Below are positions 53,410 through 61,665 of a stretch of 64,000 nt of DNA, in pieces; position 1 is the stretch's first letter, and every line of letters starts with the position of its first letter. The position numbers were made by a program, and so were the translations under genes. Origin of the DNA: Paraburkholderia acidicola. Lineage in GTDB: Bacteria; Pseudomonadota; Gammaproteobacteria; Burkholderiales; Burkholderiaceae. The notes beneath the pieces were generated by a model. The model had not been told where the DNA came from. It did no database searches and worked only from the letters and a program-made list of their open reading frames with translations. Where the stretch lies: NCBI RefSeq assembly GCF_002362315.1, contig NZ_MTZV01000004.1, positions 310,001 to 374,000 on the forward strand. Direction: 5' to 3'.

Positions 53410-54834
53410 ATGCTCAGCAGACCACTCGTCGTCGACCTCGATGGCACATTGATTCGCTCGGACGTTTTGATCGAATCTGGATTCGCCTACCTGAAAGCGG
53501 CACCGCACCGCTTCTACAAGCCGCTGTTATGGCTCGCACAGGGTGGCAAGCCTGGGCTGAAAGCACATCTTGCAGATGCGACAAACGTGGACGTTACTGT
53601 GCTGCCCTATGACGCCACGGTGCTCGATTGGCTGAAAGCGGAGCGCAAGGCCGGCCGCTCGCTAGTGCTGGCGACAGCGAGTCACGAACGTTATGCGCAA
53701 GCCATTGCTGCGCACCTCGGCATCTTCGACCGCACCTTCGCCACACACGACGACGTGAACCTGTCCGCGCGCAACAAGCGCGAAGTACTTGTGGCCGAGT
53801 ACGGGGAAAAGGGTTTCGACTATGTCGGCAATTCGCATGATGACGTCATCGTCTGGCAGTCCGCCGAACGCGCCTATGTCGTCAATCCCTGCAACGGGGT
53901 GGAGCGTGCAGCAAGCAAGATCGGCAATGTAGAGCGGGTAATCGAGTCTCGGCCGCCTACGCTGAAAATATGGGCGAAGTCGTTGCGTCTGCATCAGTGG
54001 CTAAAGAACCTGCTGATCTTCGTGCCCCTACTGGCCGGACACAGGTTGTCGCACCTTGACCTCGCCATCGCCGCACTACTGGCGTTTTTCGCGTTTGGTC
54101 TTTGCGCTTCCAGCGTATATCTGCTGAACGACCTGCTCGATCTCGAAGACGACCGCCACCATCCCGTCAAACGCAGGCGACCACTCGCATCGGGTGCGTT
54201 GCCACTCATGTGGGGAATCGCGCTGTTTCCTGTCCTGCTCATAAGCGCGTTCGCTCTTGCCTGGGTCTTATTACCATGGCGCTTCTCGGCAGTGCTGCTC
54301 GGATACTACGTACTAACGCTTGCCTACTCAGTATTCCTCAAGCGCCAGGTAATGGTTGATGTCGTCGTGCTGGCTCTGCTTTACACCATCCGGATCATCG
54401 CGGGAACCGCGGCTGTCGCAGCGCACCTGACGTTCTGGCTGCTTGCTTTCTCGATGTTTATTTTCCTGAGCCTCGCACTAGTCAAGCGCTACGCCGAACT
54501 GCACTCGATGAAAGAACGAGGTCTCATGAAAACGCGCGGGCGCGGCTACGTTGCAAGCGATCTGCCGCTGATCTCATCGCTCGGCACTGCAGCAGGTTAT
54601 CTGGCGGTGCTGGTGCTGGCGCTATACATCCAGGATGGCAAGACCGCCGGCTTGTATCGATACCCTCAAATAATCTGGCTCGCCTGCCCACTGCTCCTCT
54701 ACTGGATCAGCCGAACCTGGATGATTGCTCATCGGGGCCTGATGCACGATGATCCGATCGTTTTCGCCGCACGCGACCGGGTCAGCCTGTTCACGTTCGC
54801 ACTGTGCGGTGTAGTTTTTTGGGCGGCCACCTAA
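53410..54834 (+). CDS. HAD phosphatase-UbiA prenyltransferase fusion (DPPR synthase/phosphatase-like)
   Basis: 474 aa with two domains. Residues 1-190 form a HAD phosphatase (VVDLDGTLIRSD with D9 and D11, ATASHERY, YVGNSHDD). Residues ~195-470 form a UbiA-type membrane prenyltransferase with NDLLDLEDDRHHPVKRRRPLASG (N240, D244, D248) and the second region YAELHSMKERG. In mycobacteria a UbiA enzyme makes polyprenyl-phosphoribose 5-phosphate, and a separate phosphatase removes the 5-phosphate; here both steps could sit in one protein. Three bases separate it from the DprE1-like gene. Confidence 0.87.
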   Translation: MLSRPLVVDLDGTLIRSDVLIESGFAYLKAAPHRFYKPLLWLAQGGKPGLKAHLADATNVDVTVLPYDATVLDWLKAERKAGRSLVLATASHERYAQAIAAHLGIFDRTFATHDDVNLSARNKREVLVAEYGEKGFDYVGNSHDDVIVWQSAERAYVVNPCNGVERAASKIGNVERVIESRPPTLKIWAKSLRLHQWLKNLLIFVPLLAGHRLSHLDLAIAALLAFFAFGLCASSVYLLNDLLDLEDDRHHPVKRRRPLASGALPLMWGIALFPVLLISAFALAWVLLPWRFSAVLLGYYVLTLAYSVFLKRQVMVDVVVLALLYTIRIIAGTAAVAAHLTFWLLAFSMFIFLSLALVKRYAELHSMKERGLMKTRGRGYVASDLPLISSLGTAAGYLAVLVLALYIQDGKTAGLYRYPQIIWLACPLLLYWISRTWMIAHRGLMHDDPIVFAARDRVSLFTFALCGVVFWAAT

Positions 54835-54837
54835 GCG

Positions 54838-56154
54838 ATGAGCACAGTGCTGTCGTGGGGACGCTACCCAAACGCGCCTCAAGAGGCTCATACCGTGATG
54901 TGGCGGGACGCCGTGCCCACTGAATGGCTAAGCGTCATCCGAGATCACCAAACGACGCTCCCGTTTGGCAACGGCCGCAGCTATGGCGACAGTTGCCTCG
55001 CTGCATCCGGGCATGTCCTGCAAACGTTGCCGCTCGACCGCCTTATTGCCGCAGACTGGCAAAGCGGTGTGCTGCGTGCCGAGCCGGGCGTTACGCTCGA
55101 ACAGATTCTCGATGTTGCCATTCCGCGAGGGTGGATACTGCCGGTTACTCCCGGTACCAAGTATGCGACGCTGGGTGGCGCGATCGCCAACGACGTACAT
55201 GGCAAGAACCATCACGTGCGCGGCACCTTCGGCCGACATGTGCGCCGCTTTGCGTTGGTGCGTAGCGACGGCACTCAATTCGAATGTGGTCCAAATGAGC
55301 GCGAAGAATTCTTCGCAGCGACGATCGGCGGGCTCGGACTCACCGGGCTTATCCTATGGGCCGAAATCCAGTTGATGCCGATCCAGTCGAGCATGATCGA
55401 CATGACCAGCATCCGCTTCGCTAATCTCGACGAATTCTTTGCATTGTCGGAACGGCTCGATCCGCTGCACGAATATAGTGTCGCGTGGGTGGACTGCCAG
55501 AGCCGCGGTACGCAGCTTGGGCGCGGCATCTTCATGGTTGGCGATCATGCGCCCACGGGGCCACTCGAAGTCGTGAAGCGCAAAAAGCGTGCGGTCCCGT
55601 TCACACTACCCATACCGGTATTCAACCGCACGACCTTGGGCGCGTTCAACGAACTCTACTATCGCCGCCAACGACGCGCCGAAGTGCAGGCACAGGTCAG
55701 CTACGACGCCTACTTCTACCCACTCGACAGCTTGCTGGAGTGGAATCGGATTTATGGGCGGGCGGGCTTTCAGCAATATCAGTGCGTCGTACCGCCGGGT
55801 GTGGCGCGTGACGCAATTCGCGCGATTCTTGATGCTATTGCGCATAGCGGCACCGGTTCATTTCTCGCGGTGCTGAAACGGTGCGGCGATTTACGCTCAC
55901 CTGGACTGCTCTCTTTTCCGATCGAAGGCACATCGCTAGCACTCGATTTTCCACAGCGCGATGCTCTGAATGCGCGACTTTTCTCGCAACTCGATGCGAT
56001 CGTACGTGAGGCCGGAGGCCGCATTTATCCCGCGAAGGATGCGCATATGCCAGGCGCCGACTTTCGCGTCGCTTATCCTCAATGGCAACAACTTGAAGCG
56101 CTGCGCGACCCGGCGATGCTCTCGCGCTTCTGGGAACGGACCACTCGAACATGA
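54838..56154 (+). CDS. DprE1-like decaprenylphosphoryl-beta-D-ribose 2'-oxidase
   Basis: 438-aa VAO-type flavoprotein. FAD-binding segments are LPFGNGRSYGD, PGTKYATLGGAIANDVHGKNHH and IGGLGLTGLI; HGKNHHVRGTFGRHV is close to the mycobacterial DprE1 motif. Lys400 (YPAKDAH) corresponds to catalytic Lys418 of M. tuberculosis DprE1. The Cys387 that benzothiazinones attack is Ala368 here (SLALDFP). It would oxidise polyprenyl-phosphoribose to the 2-keto form. Its stop overlaps the DprE2-like start by 4 nt. Confidence 0.9.
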   Translation: MSTVLSWGRYPNAPQEAHTVMWRDAVPTEWLSVIRDHQTTLPFGNGRSYGDSCLAASGHVLQTLPLDRLIAADWQSGVLRAEPGVTLEQILDVAIPRGWILPVTPGTKYATLGGAIANDVHGKNHHVRGTFGRHVRRFALVRSDGTQFECGPNEREEFFAATIGGLGLTGLILWAEIQLMPIQSSMIDMTSIRFANLDEFFALSERLDPLHEYSVAWVDCQSRGTQLGRGIFMVGDHAPTGPLEVVKRKKRAVPFTLPIPVFNRTTLGAFNELYYRRQRRAEVQAQVSYDAYFYPLDSLLEWNRIYGRAGFQQYQCVVPPGVARDAIRAILDAIAHSGTGSFLAVLKRCGDLRSPGLLSFPIEGTSLALDFPQRDALNARLFSQLDAIVREAGGRIYPAKDAHMPGADFRVAYPQWQQLEALRDPAMLSRFWERTTRT

Positions 56155-56891
56155 AAAACATTCTTATCGTCGGTGCCACATCTGCAATTGCTATCGCATG
56201 CGCTCGTCAATGGGCAACGCAAGGTGCGCGTTTTTTCCTCGTCGCACGTAACGGCGAACGGCTTGAGCAGGTCGCAGCGGATCTGACAACACGCGGTGCG
56301 CAGTTCGCTGCGACACATCAACTCGACATAGACAAGCTCGATCAGCACGCCACCATGTTGCAGCGTTGCACAGGTGAACTGGGCACGCTGGATGTCGTGC
56401 TGGTCGCACCTGGAACTTTGCCCGATCAGGCTGCCTGCCAAGCCGACCCTGCGGTTGCGGTGCGGGAATTCAACACGAATGCCGTGTCAGTGATCGCTTT
56501 GCTGACGCCGATCGCCAACGTGCTCGAGGCGCAGAAGCGCGGCGCGCTGGCGGTGATTTCGTCGGTAGCTGGGGATCGTGGGCGACCGTCGAACTACCTC
56601 TATGGGAGTGCAAAGGCTGCTCTTACCGCGTTCTGTGAAGGGTTGAATGCCCGGCTATTCAAAGTCGGCGTGCATGTCTTGACGATCAAACCAGGATTTG
56701 TCGCAACGCCGATGACAGTGGGACTACCGTTGCCAGGACCGCTTGTTGCGACACCTGACAGGGTTGCGGCGGATATTGTCCGTGCGATCGACAAGCGCAA
56801 GGATGTTCTGTACACGCCGTGGTTCTGGTCGATCATCATGTTAATCATTCGATCAGTGCCGAGACTGCTGTTCAAGCGCGCGTCGTTGTGA
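56151..56891 (+). CDS. DprE2-like short-chain reductase
   Basis: 246-aa classical SDR: ILIVGATSAIAIACARQWA (GxxxGxG-like, with ATSAIA), the Ser pair in ISSVAG and catalytic YGSAK. The C-terminus ends in a hydrophobic/basic helix (IIMLIIRSVPRLLFKR) that could hold it at the membrane, as expected for a lipid-linked substrate. Paired with the DprE1-like oxidase it would reduce the keto intermediate to polyprenyl-phospho-arabinose. Confidence 0.87.
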   Translation: MKNILIVGATSAIAIACARQWATQGARFFLVARNGERLEQVAADLTTRGAQFAATHQLDIDKLDQHATMLQRCTGELGTLDVVLVAPGTLPDQAACQADPAVAVREFNTNAVSVIALLTPIANVLEAQKRGALAVISSVAGDRGRPSNYLYGSAKAALTAFCEGLNARLFKVGVHVLTIKPGFVATPMTVGLPLPGPLVATPDRVAADIVRAIDKRKDVLYTPWFWSIIMLIIRSVPRLLFKRASL

Positions 56892-56900
56892 GACGAGCGA

Positions 56901-58613
56901 ATGTTTGCGAATAACAAACAAGCTTTATTGAACTACATCGTCTTCGCTCTGGGAGTCGCTACGCTGGTGACGACCAGCATAGCTGTGTGGCAAAATTTCT
57001 CACCGCTTCCGATCAATGATTCGTGGGACGGCTCGATCGGGTTTTACATGCGTGCGATGCAAGCACCTTGGCCTGCATTCTTCGAGCAACACAACGAACA
57101 CCGCCTTGCATTCTCGCGGCTCATATTCTTTGCTGATGTCCGCTATTTCGGCGGACGAAACGTGCTATCGCTGATCGCGAATCTCGGGCTCGCTGGCGCG
57201 TTCGCTTTGGCTTTTTTCCGCATTACAGTACATCACTGCCAGACGCTCACGCGCGGAGCACAGCTTGGTGTAGCGGGTGCCGCCCTCGTGTTCAGCTTCT
57301 CCTGGATCCAGAATGAGAACTTCACGTGGGGGTTTCAGAGCCAGTGGTTCGCCGTCTATTTATTCGCGTTACTTGCGTTTCATTCGATCGACCGCGCTGT
57401 TGAGTGCAACGCGCAGCGTGAACCCCGGGGGTCACTGGGATGGCTCGCGGTCGCAGTGACGAGCGCTTCGATCGCTGCTTATTCGATGTCCAGTGGCGTC
57501 CTCGTGTTTCCGGTCCTGATGCTTCAGGCCATTTATCTGCGCCTGAATCTGCGCGGGCTACTAGCAATCCTCGTCATAGGCATCACGGTATGGCTTACCT
57601 ACTTTGTAGGTTGGCATCCTGTCGCCAGCAGTGGCAACCTGGCTACTGGACTTCGCGAACACCCGTTTGGCATTCTTCGCTATGTGTTGCTGTATCTCGG
57701 AGCTCCTGCATTTCATGCGCATCTTAGGCAGACGGGCGCCTACATCTGTGGAACCTTCGTTCTGGCGACGCTCATCATTGGGTGCATCAGGGCATTACAA
57801 CCTGGCAGAAAGTCGCTCCGTGCCACATCGTTACTTGCGTTCGCCGGGTTCGTTGGCGGAAATGCGCTGCTCACGGCGATGGGGCGTCTGTGGCTCGGAC
57901 TAGATACAGCACTTGCTTCTCGCTACACGACGGCATCCCTTGCAGCCTGGCTCGCGCTAATCGCTTTTGCCGCGCTCAACAGTCGCTCTACGACACAACG
58001 CAGGTGCGTTCTTATCGTTGCCGGTCTTGCGACAATGCTAGTTCTCTTCGATCAACGCTTCGTGTTTATAAAAGAGAAAAATATAACGTACGCACGCATG
58101 GTCGCAGGTCTTGCACTTCGCTCTCATGTCTACGATCGCGACATCACTCAGGCGGTTTATCCGTTCCCCGACGCACTGATCGTCACCGCCAAACAAGCGG
58201 AGATTGCGCAGCTTTCTATCTTCGCGCCGGACCAGCCTGACTTCCTTGCGCCACCCGCCCATGTCAGCGCTGACTCGCAGTGTAACGGGGCAATCGATGA
58301 GATCTCGCAGACCACGACGCCCGGTGTCTACCGCGCGTCGGGCTGGATCTACGATGCGGCCAGCAAAGAAACACCTCGCCAGCTTGTTGTCACCGATTCG
58401 AGCGGCGATACATTGGGCACAGGTGTGTCGGGGGGGCAACGGCTCGATGTCGACACTATATTTGGACGACCGGCGAGATTCAGCGGCTGGACCGCCTTCT
58501 TCAAGGCGCCTGCGGGTGGCGGCATCCGGATCAACGGCCAGACAGGCTCAGGCGCCTACTGCGCATTACCGGAAGAAAGGGCGATTACCGTGACCTCTCC
58601 AACCCCATCGTAG
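56901..58613 (+). CDS. GT-C-like multispanning membrane protein with periplasmic C-terminal domain
   Basis: 570 aa with about ten membrane segments in the first ~400 residues, then ~150 residues outside the membrane with beta-rich character. After the first TM the loop carries D40 and D43 (PINDSWDGS) and E66-H67-R68 (QHNEHRLAFS), resembling the acidic first loop of GT-C glycosyltransferases. The C-terminal part (PGVYRASGWIYDA..., FSGWTAFFKAPAGGG) looks like a small beta-sandwich. It starts 9 nt after the DprE2-like gene and is the best candidate to use the arabinose lipid made by the preceding genes. No precise family can be assigned. Confidence 0.7.
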   Translation: MFANNKQALLNYIVFALGVATLVTTSIAVWQNFSPLPINDSWDGSIGFYMRAMQAPWPAFFEQHNEHRLAFSRLIFFADVRYFGGRNVLSLIANLGLAGAFALAFFRITVHHCQTLTRGAQLGVAGAALVFSFSWIQNENFTWGFQSQWFAVYLFALLAFHSIDRAVECNAQREPRGSLGWLAVAVTSASIAAYSMSSGVLVFPVLMLQAIYLRLNLRGLLAILVIGITVWLTYFVGWHPVASSGNLATGLREHPFGILRYVLLYLGAPAFHAHLRQTGAYICGTFVLATLIIGCIRALQPGRKSLRATSLLAFAGFVGGNALLTAMGRLWLGLDTALASRYTTASLAAWLALIAFAALNSRSTTQRRCVLIVAGLATMLVLFDQRFVFIKEKNITYARMVAGLALRSHVYDRDITQAVYPFPDALIVTAKQAEIAQLSIFAPDQPDFLAPPAHVSADSQCNGAIDEISQTTTPGVYRASGWIYDAASKETPRQLVVTDSSGDTLGTGVSGGQRLDVDTIFGRPARFSGWTAFFKAPAGGGIRINGQTGSGAYCALPEERAITVTSPTPS

Positions 58614-58736
58614 TGATCGATCGACAGAGGCGTTGACCGAACTGCCCCAATCCAGATTAACTGGACACACAGGGTCTGCCTGTATCATTCGAAGATACAA
58701 CATCGCAGAAGTACATTTCTACTCGCCGGCAAACGT

Positions 58737-59675
58737 ATGAAACAGACTCGCATTCTTCTTCCAGGTGGCGCTGGCCTAGTCGGCCAAAACCTCGTCGCAC
58801 GCCTGAAAGCGCGTGGGTACAACAACCTTGTCGTGCTCGATAAGCACGAGGCCAATCTGGACATACTGCGACAGGTGCATCCGGACGTGACCGCGGTGTC
58901 CGCCGATCTCGCCGAGCCAGGCGATTGGGCCAAATACTTTGAGGGTGCCGATCTCGTAGTGATGCTTCAGGCCCAGATCGGTGCGCCCACCCGAGAACCG
59001 TTTGTCCGCAATAACATCACTGCGACACGCAACGTACTCGACGTGATCATGCACTATCAGATTCCCTATACCGTGCACATCAGTTCGTCGGTCGTAAACT
59101 CGGTTGGAGAAGACTTCTATACGGAGACCAAGCGCGAACAGGAAGAGATCGTGCTCGCTTCAGGTATCGAGTGCGTCGTGTTGCGACCTACGTTGATGTT
59201 CGGCTGGTTCGATCGAAAGCATCTCGGCTGGCTGTCCCGCTTCATGCATCGCGTGCCGGTATTCCCCATTCCGGGCAGCGGACGCTATATGCGCCAACCT
59301 CTCTATGTCGGCGACTTCTGCAACGTGATCATTAGCTGCGTGGAATCCCGGATCAAAGGTCAGGCATTCAATATTACGGGCCTCGAGCGCGTCGACTATA
59401 TCGACATTATCAGGCAGATCAAGCGCGCGACCCGCGCGCGCTGCGCGATAGTCCGCATTCCCTACAGCCTCTTCTATGTGCTGTTAAAGATCTATGCGCT
59501 GTTCGACAAGAACCCGCCGTTCACCGCCGATCAACTGAAGGCCCTGACTGCTGGCGACGAGTTCGAGGTCATCGACTGGGAAGGTATCTTTAATATCCGC
59601 GCCACGCCCTTTGCGACGGCGATGGATGAGACTTTCAACGATCCGACATATAGCCAGATTGCACTCGAATTTTGA
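58737..59675 (+). CDS. NAD-dependent epimerase/dehydratase (extended SDR)
   Basis: 312 aa with ILLPGGAGLVGQNLVARL, a SSSVVNS active-site stretch and YTETK (Tyr-x3-Lys). GSGRYMRQPLYVGDFCNVI is the usual C-terminal substrate-domain motif. It likely acts on a nucleotide sugar. It begins 123 nt after the GT-C-like gene and precedes a flavoprotein and a GtrA gene. Confidence 0.83.
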   Translation: MKQTRILLPGGAGLVGQNLVARLKARGYNNLVVLDKHEANLDILRQVHPDVTAVSADLAEPGDWAKYFEGADLVVMLQAQIGAPTREPFVRNNITATRNVLDVIMHYQIPYTVHISSSVVNSVGEDFYTETKREQEEIVLASGIECVVLRPTLMFGWFDRKHLGWLSRFMHRVPVFPIPGSGRYMRQPLYVGDFCNVIISCVESRIKGQAFNITGLERVDYIDIIRQIKRATRARCAIVRIPYSLFYVLLKIYALFDKNPPFTADQLKALTAGDEFEVIDWEGIFNIRATPFATAMDETFNDPTYSQIALEF

Positions 59676-59688
59676 GCGAACAACATCT

Positions 59689-60972
59689 ATGAGCACAGAG
59701 CGTATCGCAGTTTTGGGAGCCGGTCCGATGGGTCTTGGAGCGGCTTATCAACTGGTTAAAGACGGGCGCAAACCGGTCATCTTTGAAGCAGACGATCGTG
59801 TCGGCGGGATGGCGGCATGTTTCGACTTTGGAGGACTTTCGATCGAACGCTATTACCACTTTCACGCGATCTCGGATCATGCTTTCTTTGAAGTACTGCG
59901 TGAGCTCGGCATCGAAGAGAAAATGCAATGGCGTGAGACAAAGATGGGGTATTTCTTTCAGGGCTGCGTCCAGCCTTGGGGCAACCCGATCGCGCTTCTG
60001 AAATTCAAGGGTTTGAGTCTACAAGCGAAATTCCGTTACGGATTGCATGCGTTCCTCTCGACCAAGCGAAACGACTGGAAGCCCCTGGATCACGTGGAAG
60101 CAACAGGATGGATTCGCCGCTGGATTGGTGAAGAAGCATGGGAAGTGCTGTGGCGCCGTCTGTTCGACTACAAGTTCTACGATCACGCATACAACCTTTC
60201 TGCAGCGTGGATCTGGAGCCGTATCCGCCGCATCGGCCGGTCGCGCTACAACCTTTTCCACGAGAAACTTGGCTATCTCGAGGGTGGCTCGGACACATTG
60301 CTCTTAGAAATGCGTCGGTACATCGAGGCTAACGGGGGTGAATTCAGGTTAGGCACGCCCGTACAAAAGGTGGTGATCGAAAACGGCACGGTTACTGGTA
60401 TCGAGGCCGGCGGCGAAGTGCTGCCGTTCGACAAAGTCATCAGCACCATTCCACTGCCCTACGTACCACGTGTGATGCCCGATCTGCCAAAAGACATCCT
60501 CGACGCATTTCGCAGCGTAAAAAACGTCGCGGTAGTTTGCGTCATCGCGAAGTTGAAGAAGGCGGTCACCGAAAATTTCTGGCTCAACACAAACGATCCT
60601 GAGATGGATATTCCGGGCATCGTGGAGTACACGAATTTACGACCGCTGGACGAGCATATTGTCTATGTTCCGTTCTACATTCCAGGCGAGCATCCCAAGT
60701 ATCAGGAGGCCGACTCAGTCTTCATAGACAAAGTGAAACGCTATTTGATGAAGATCAACCCAGCGTTAACACTGGACGACTTCATCGACGTACGCGCAAG
60801 CCGGTATCGGTTCGCTCAGCCGATTTGCGAGCCGGGCTATCTGGATCGTCTCCCACCGATCCAGCTCCCCGTCAACGGCTTGCTGGTCGCTGACACGTCG
60901 TACTACTACCCTGAGGACCGCGGTATCTCAGAGAGCATTGGATTGTCACGAAAGATGGCGAGGATGATATGA
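59689..60972 (+). CDS. NAD(P)/FAD-dependent oxidoreductase (UGM/protoporphyrinogen-oxidase-like)
   Basis: 427-aa flavoprotein. The dinucleotide motif is RIAVLGAGPMGLGAAYQL, with EADDRVGGMAACFDFGG (the GGM loop of UDP-galactopyranose-mutase-like and PPOX-like proteins) and the C-terminal LLVADTSYYYPEDRGISESI. The frame opens at 59611; ATG 59689 begins the Rossmann fold. Its stop overlaps the GtrA start by 4 nt, so the two are coupled. Function is unknown; a sugar-ring or lipid-sugar redox/isomerase role fits the island. Confidence 0.83.
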   Translation: MSTERIAVLGAGPMGLGAAYQLVKDGRKPVIFEADDRVGGMAACFDFGGLSIERYYHFHAISDHAFFEVLRELGIEEKMQWRETKMGYFFQGCVQPWGNPIALLKFKGLSLQAKFRYGLHAFLSTKRNDWKPLDHVEATGWIRRWIGEEAWEVLWRRLFDYKFYDHAYNLSAAWIWSRIRRIGRSRYNLFHEKLGYLEGGSDTLLLEMRRYIEANGGEFRLGTPVQKVVIENGTVTGIEAGGEVLPFDKVISTIPLPYVPRVMPDLPKDILDAFRSVKNVAVVCVIAKLKKAVTENFWLNTNDPEMDIPGIVEYTNLRPLDEHIVYVPFYIPGEHPKYQEADSVFIDKVKRYLMKINPALTLDDFIDVRASRYRFAQPICEPGYLDRLPPIQLPVNGLLVADTSYYYPEDRGISESIGLSRKMARMI

Positions 60973-61394
60973 CGCGAGCGCAAGCGGGCGCCAAGCGAAC
61001 GTTCGTCTCGACGAACTTTCTCCTATTCCTGCTCACGGGTGGCTTCGCGGCGGCGGTAAACTGGGGAAGCCGGATCGTCTACAACGTGTGGATGCCCTTC
61101 ACAGCGGCGATCGTCGTTGCCTATATCACGGGGATGATCACGGCATTCGTGCTGGTGAAGCTATTTGTGTTTACAAAGAGCACACAGTCAACCGGGCGAT
61201 CGATTTTCTTTTTCTCGCTGGTAAATCTGGTCGCTGTGGCGCAAACCTGGGTCGTTAGCGTTGGGCTGGCGTACTACGTGTTCCCGTCAATTGGATTCAA
61301 CTGGCATACGCGAGATATCGCGCATTTGTTCGGTGTCGTGGTTCCAGTGTTTACGAGTTACGTTGGGCACAAAAGATGGAGTTTTAAGCATTGA
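60969..61394 (+). CDS. GtrA-family small membrane protein
   Basis: 141 aa with four membrane helices (NFLLFLLTGGFAAAVNWGS, AAIVVAYITGMITAFVLVKLFVF, FFFSLVNLVAVAQTW, LFGVVVPVFTSYVGHKRW) and the RWSFKH end typical of GtrA. Such proteins are proposed flippases or organisers for polyprenyl-phosphate sugars; the mycobacterial relative Rv3789 lies near dprE1/dprE2. Here it is a candidate to translocate the lipid-linked arabinose. Confidence 0.88.
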   Translation: MTRAQAGAKRTFVSTNFLLFLLTGGFAAAVNWGSRIVYNVWMPFTAAIVVAYITGMITAFVLVKLFVFTKSTQSTGRSIFFFSLVNLVAVAQTWVVSVGLAYYVFPSIGFNWHTRDIAHLFGVVVPVFTSYVGHKRWSFKH

Positions 61395-61665
61395 TTGTGC
61401 CCACAGTCCTCGGATTTTTCGTGTCGTCAGCGAAACTGGACCGTGCCAGGACACAGTAGTCGTCGGAAACCCGTTTGCGACATAAGATGGCCTTGGAGCG
61501 AATATGTCTCCGATATTGCGAAGACTGTCGGCTTGTTCTTGCACTGCCACCGTCAATTCATTTTCGTTGAATTGAAATGGTTGGTATCATCTTAGCGGTT
61601 CATTGAAAACCTGCGATCCCGTGTACTGTCGTTGACATGCTGCGGAACTATCTGAGGGGCATCGA
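61395..61665. other. 271-nt gap before the first methyltransferase gene
   Basis: Lower GC than the island genes before it. No terminator, promoter or ORF with a credible start was recognised. Codon use after this point is also less GC-rich. Confidence 0.35.
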
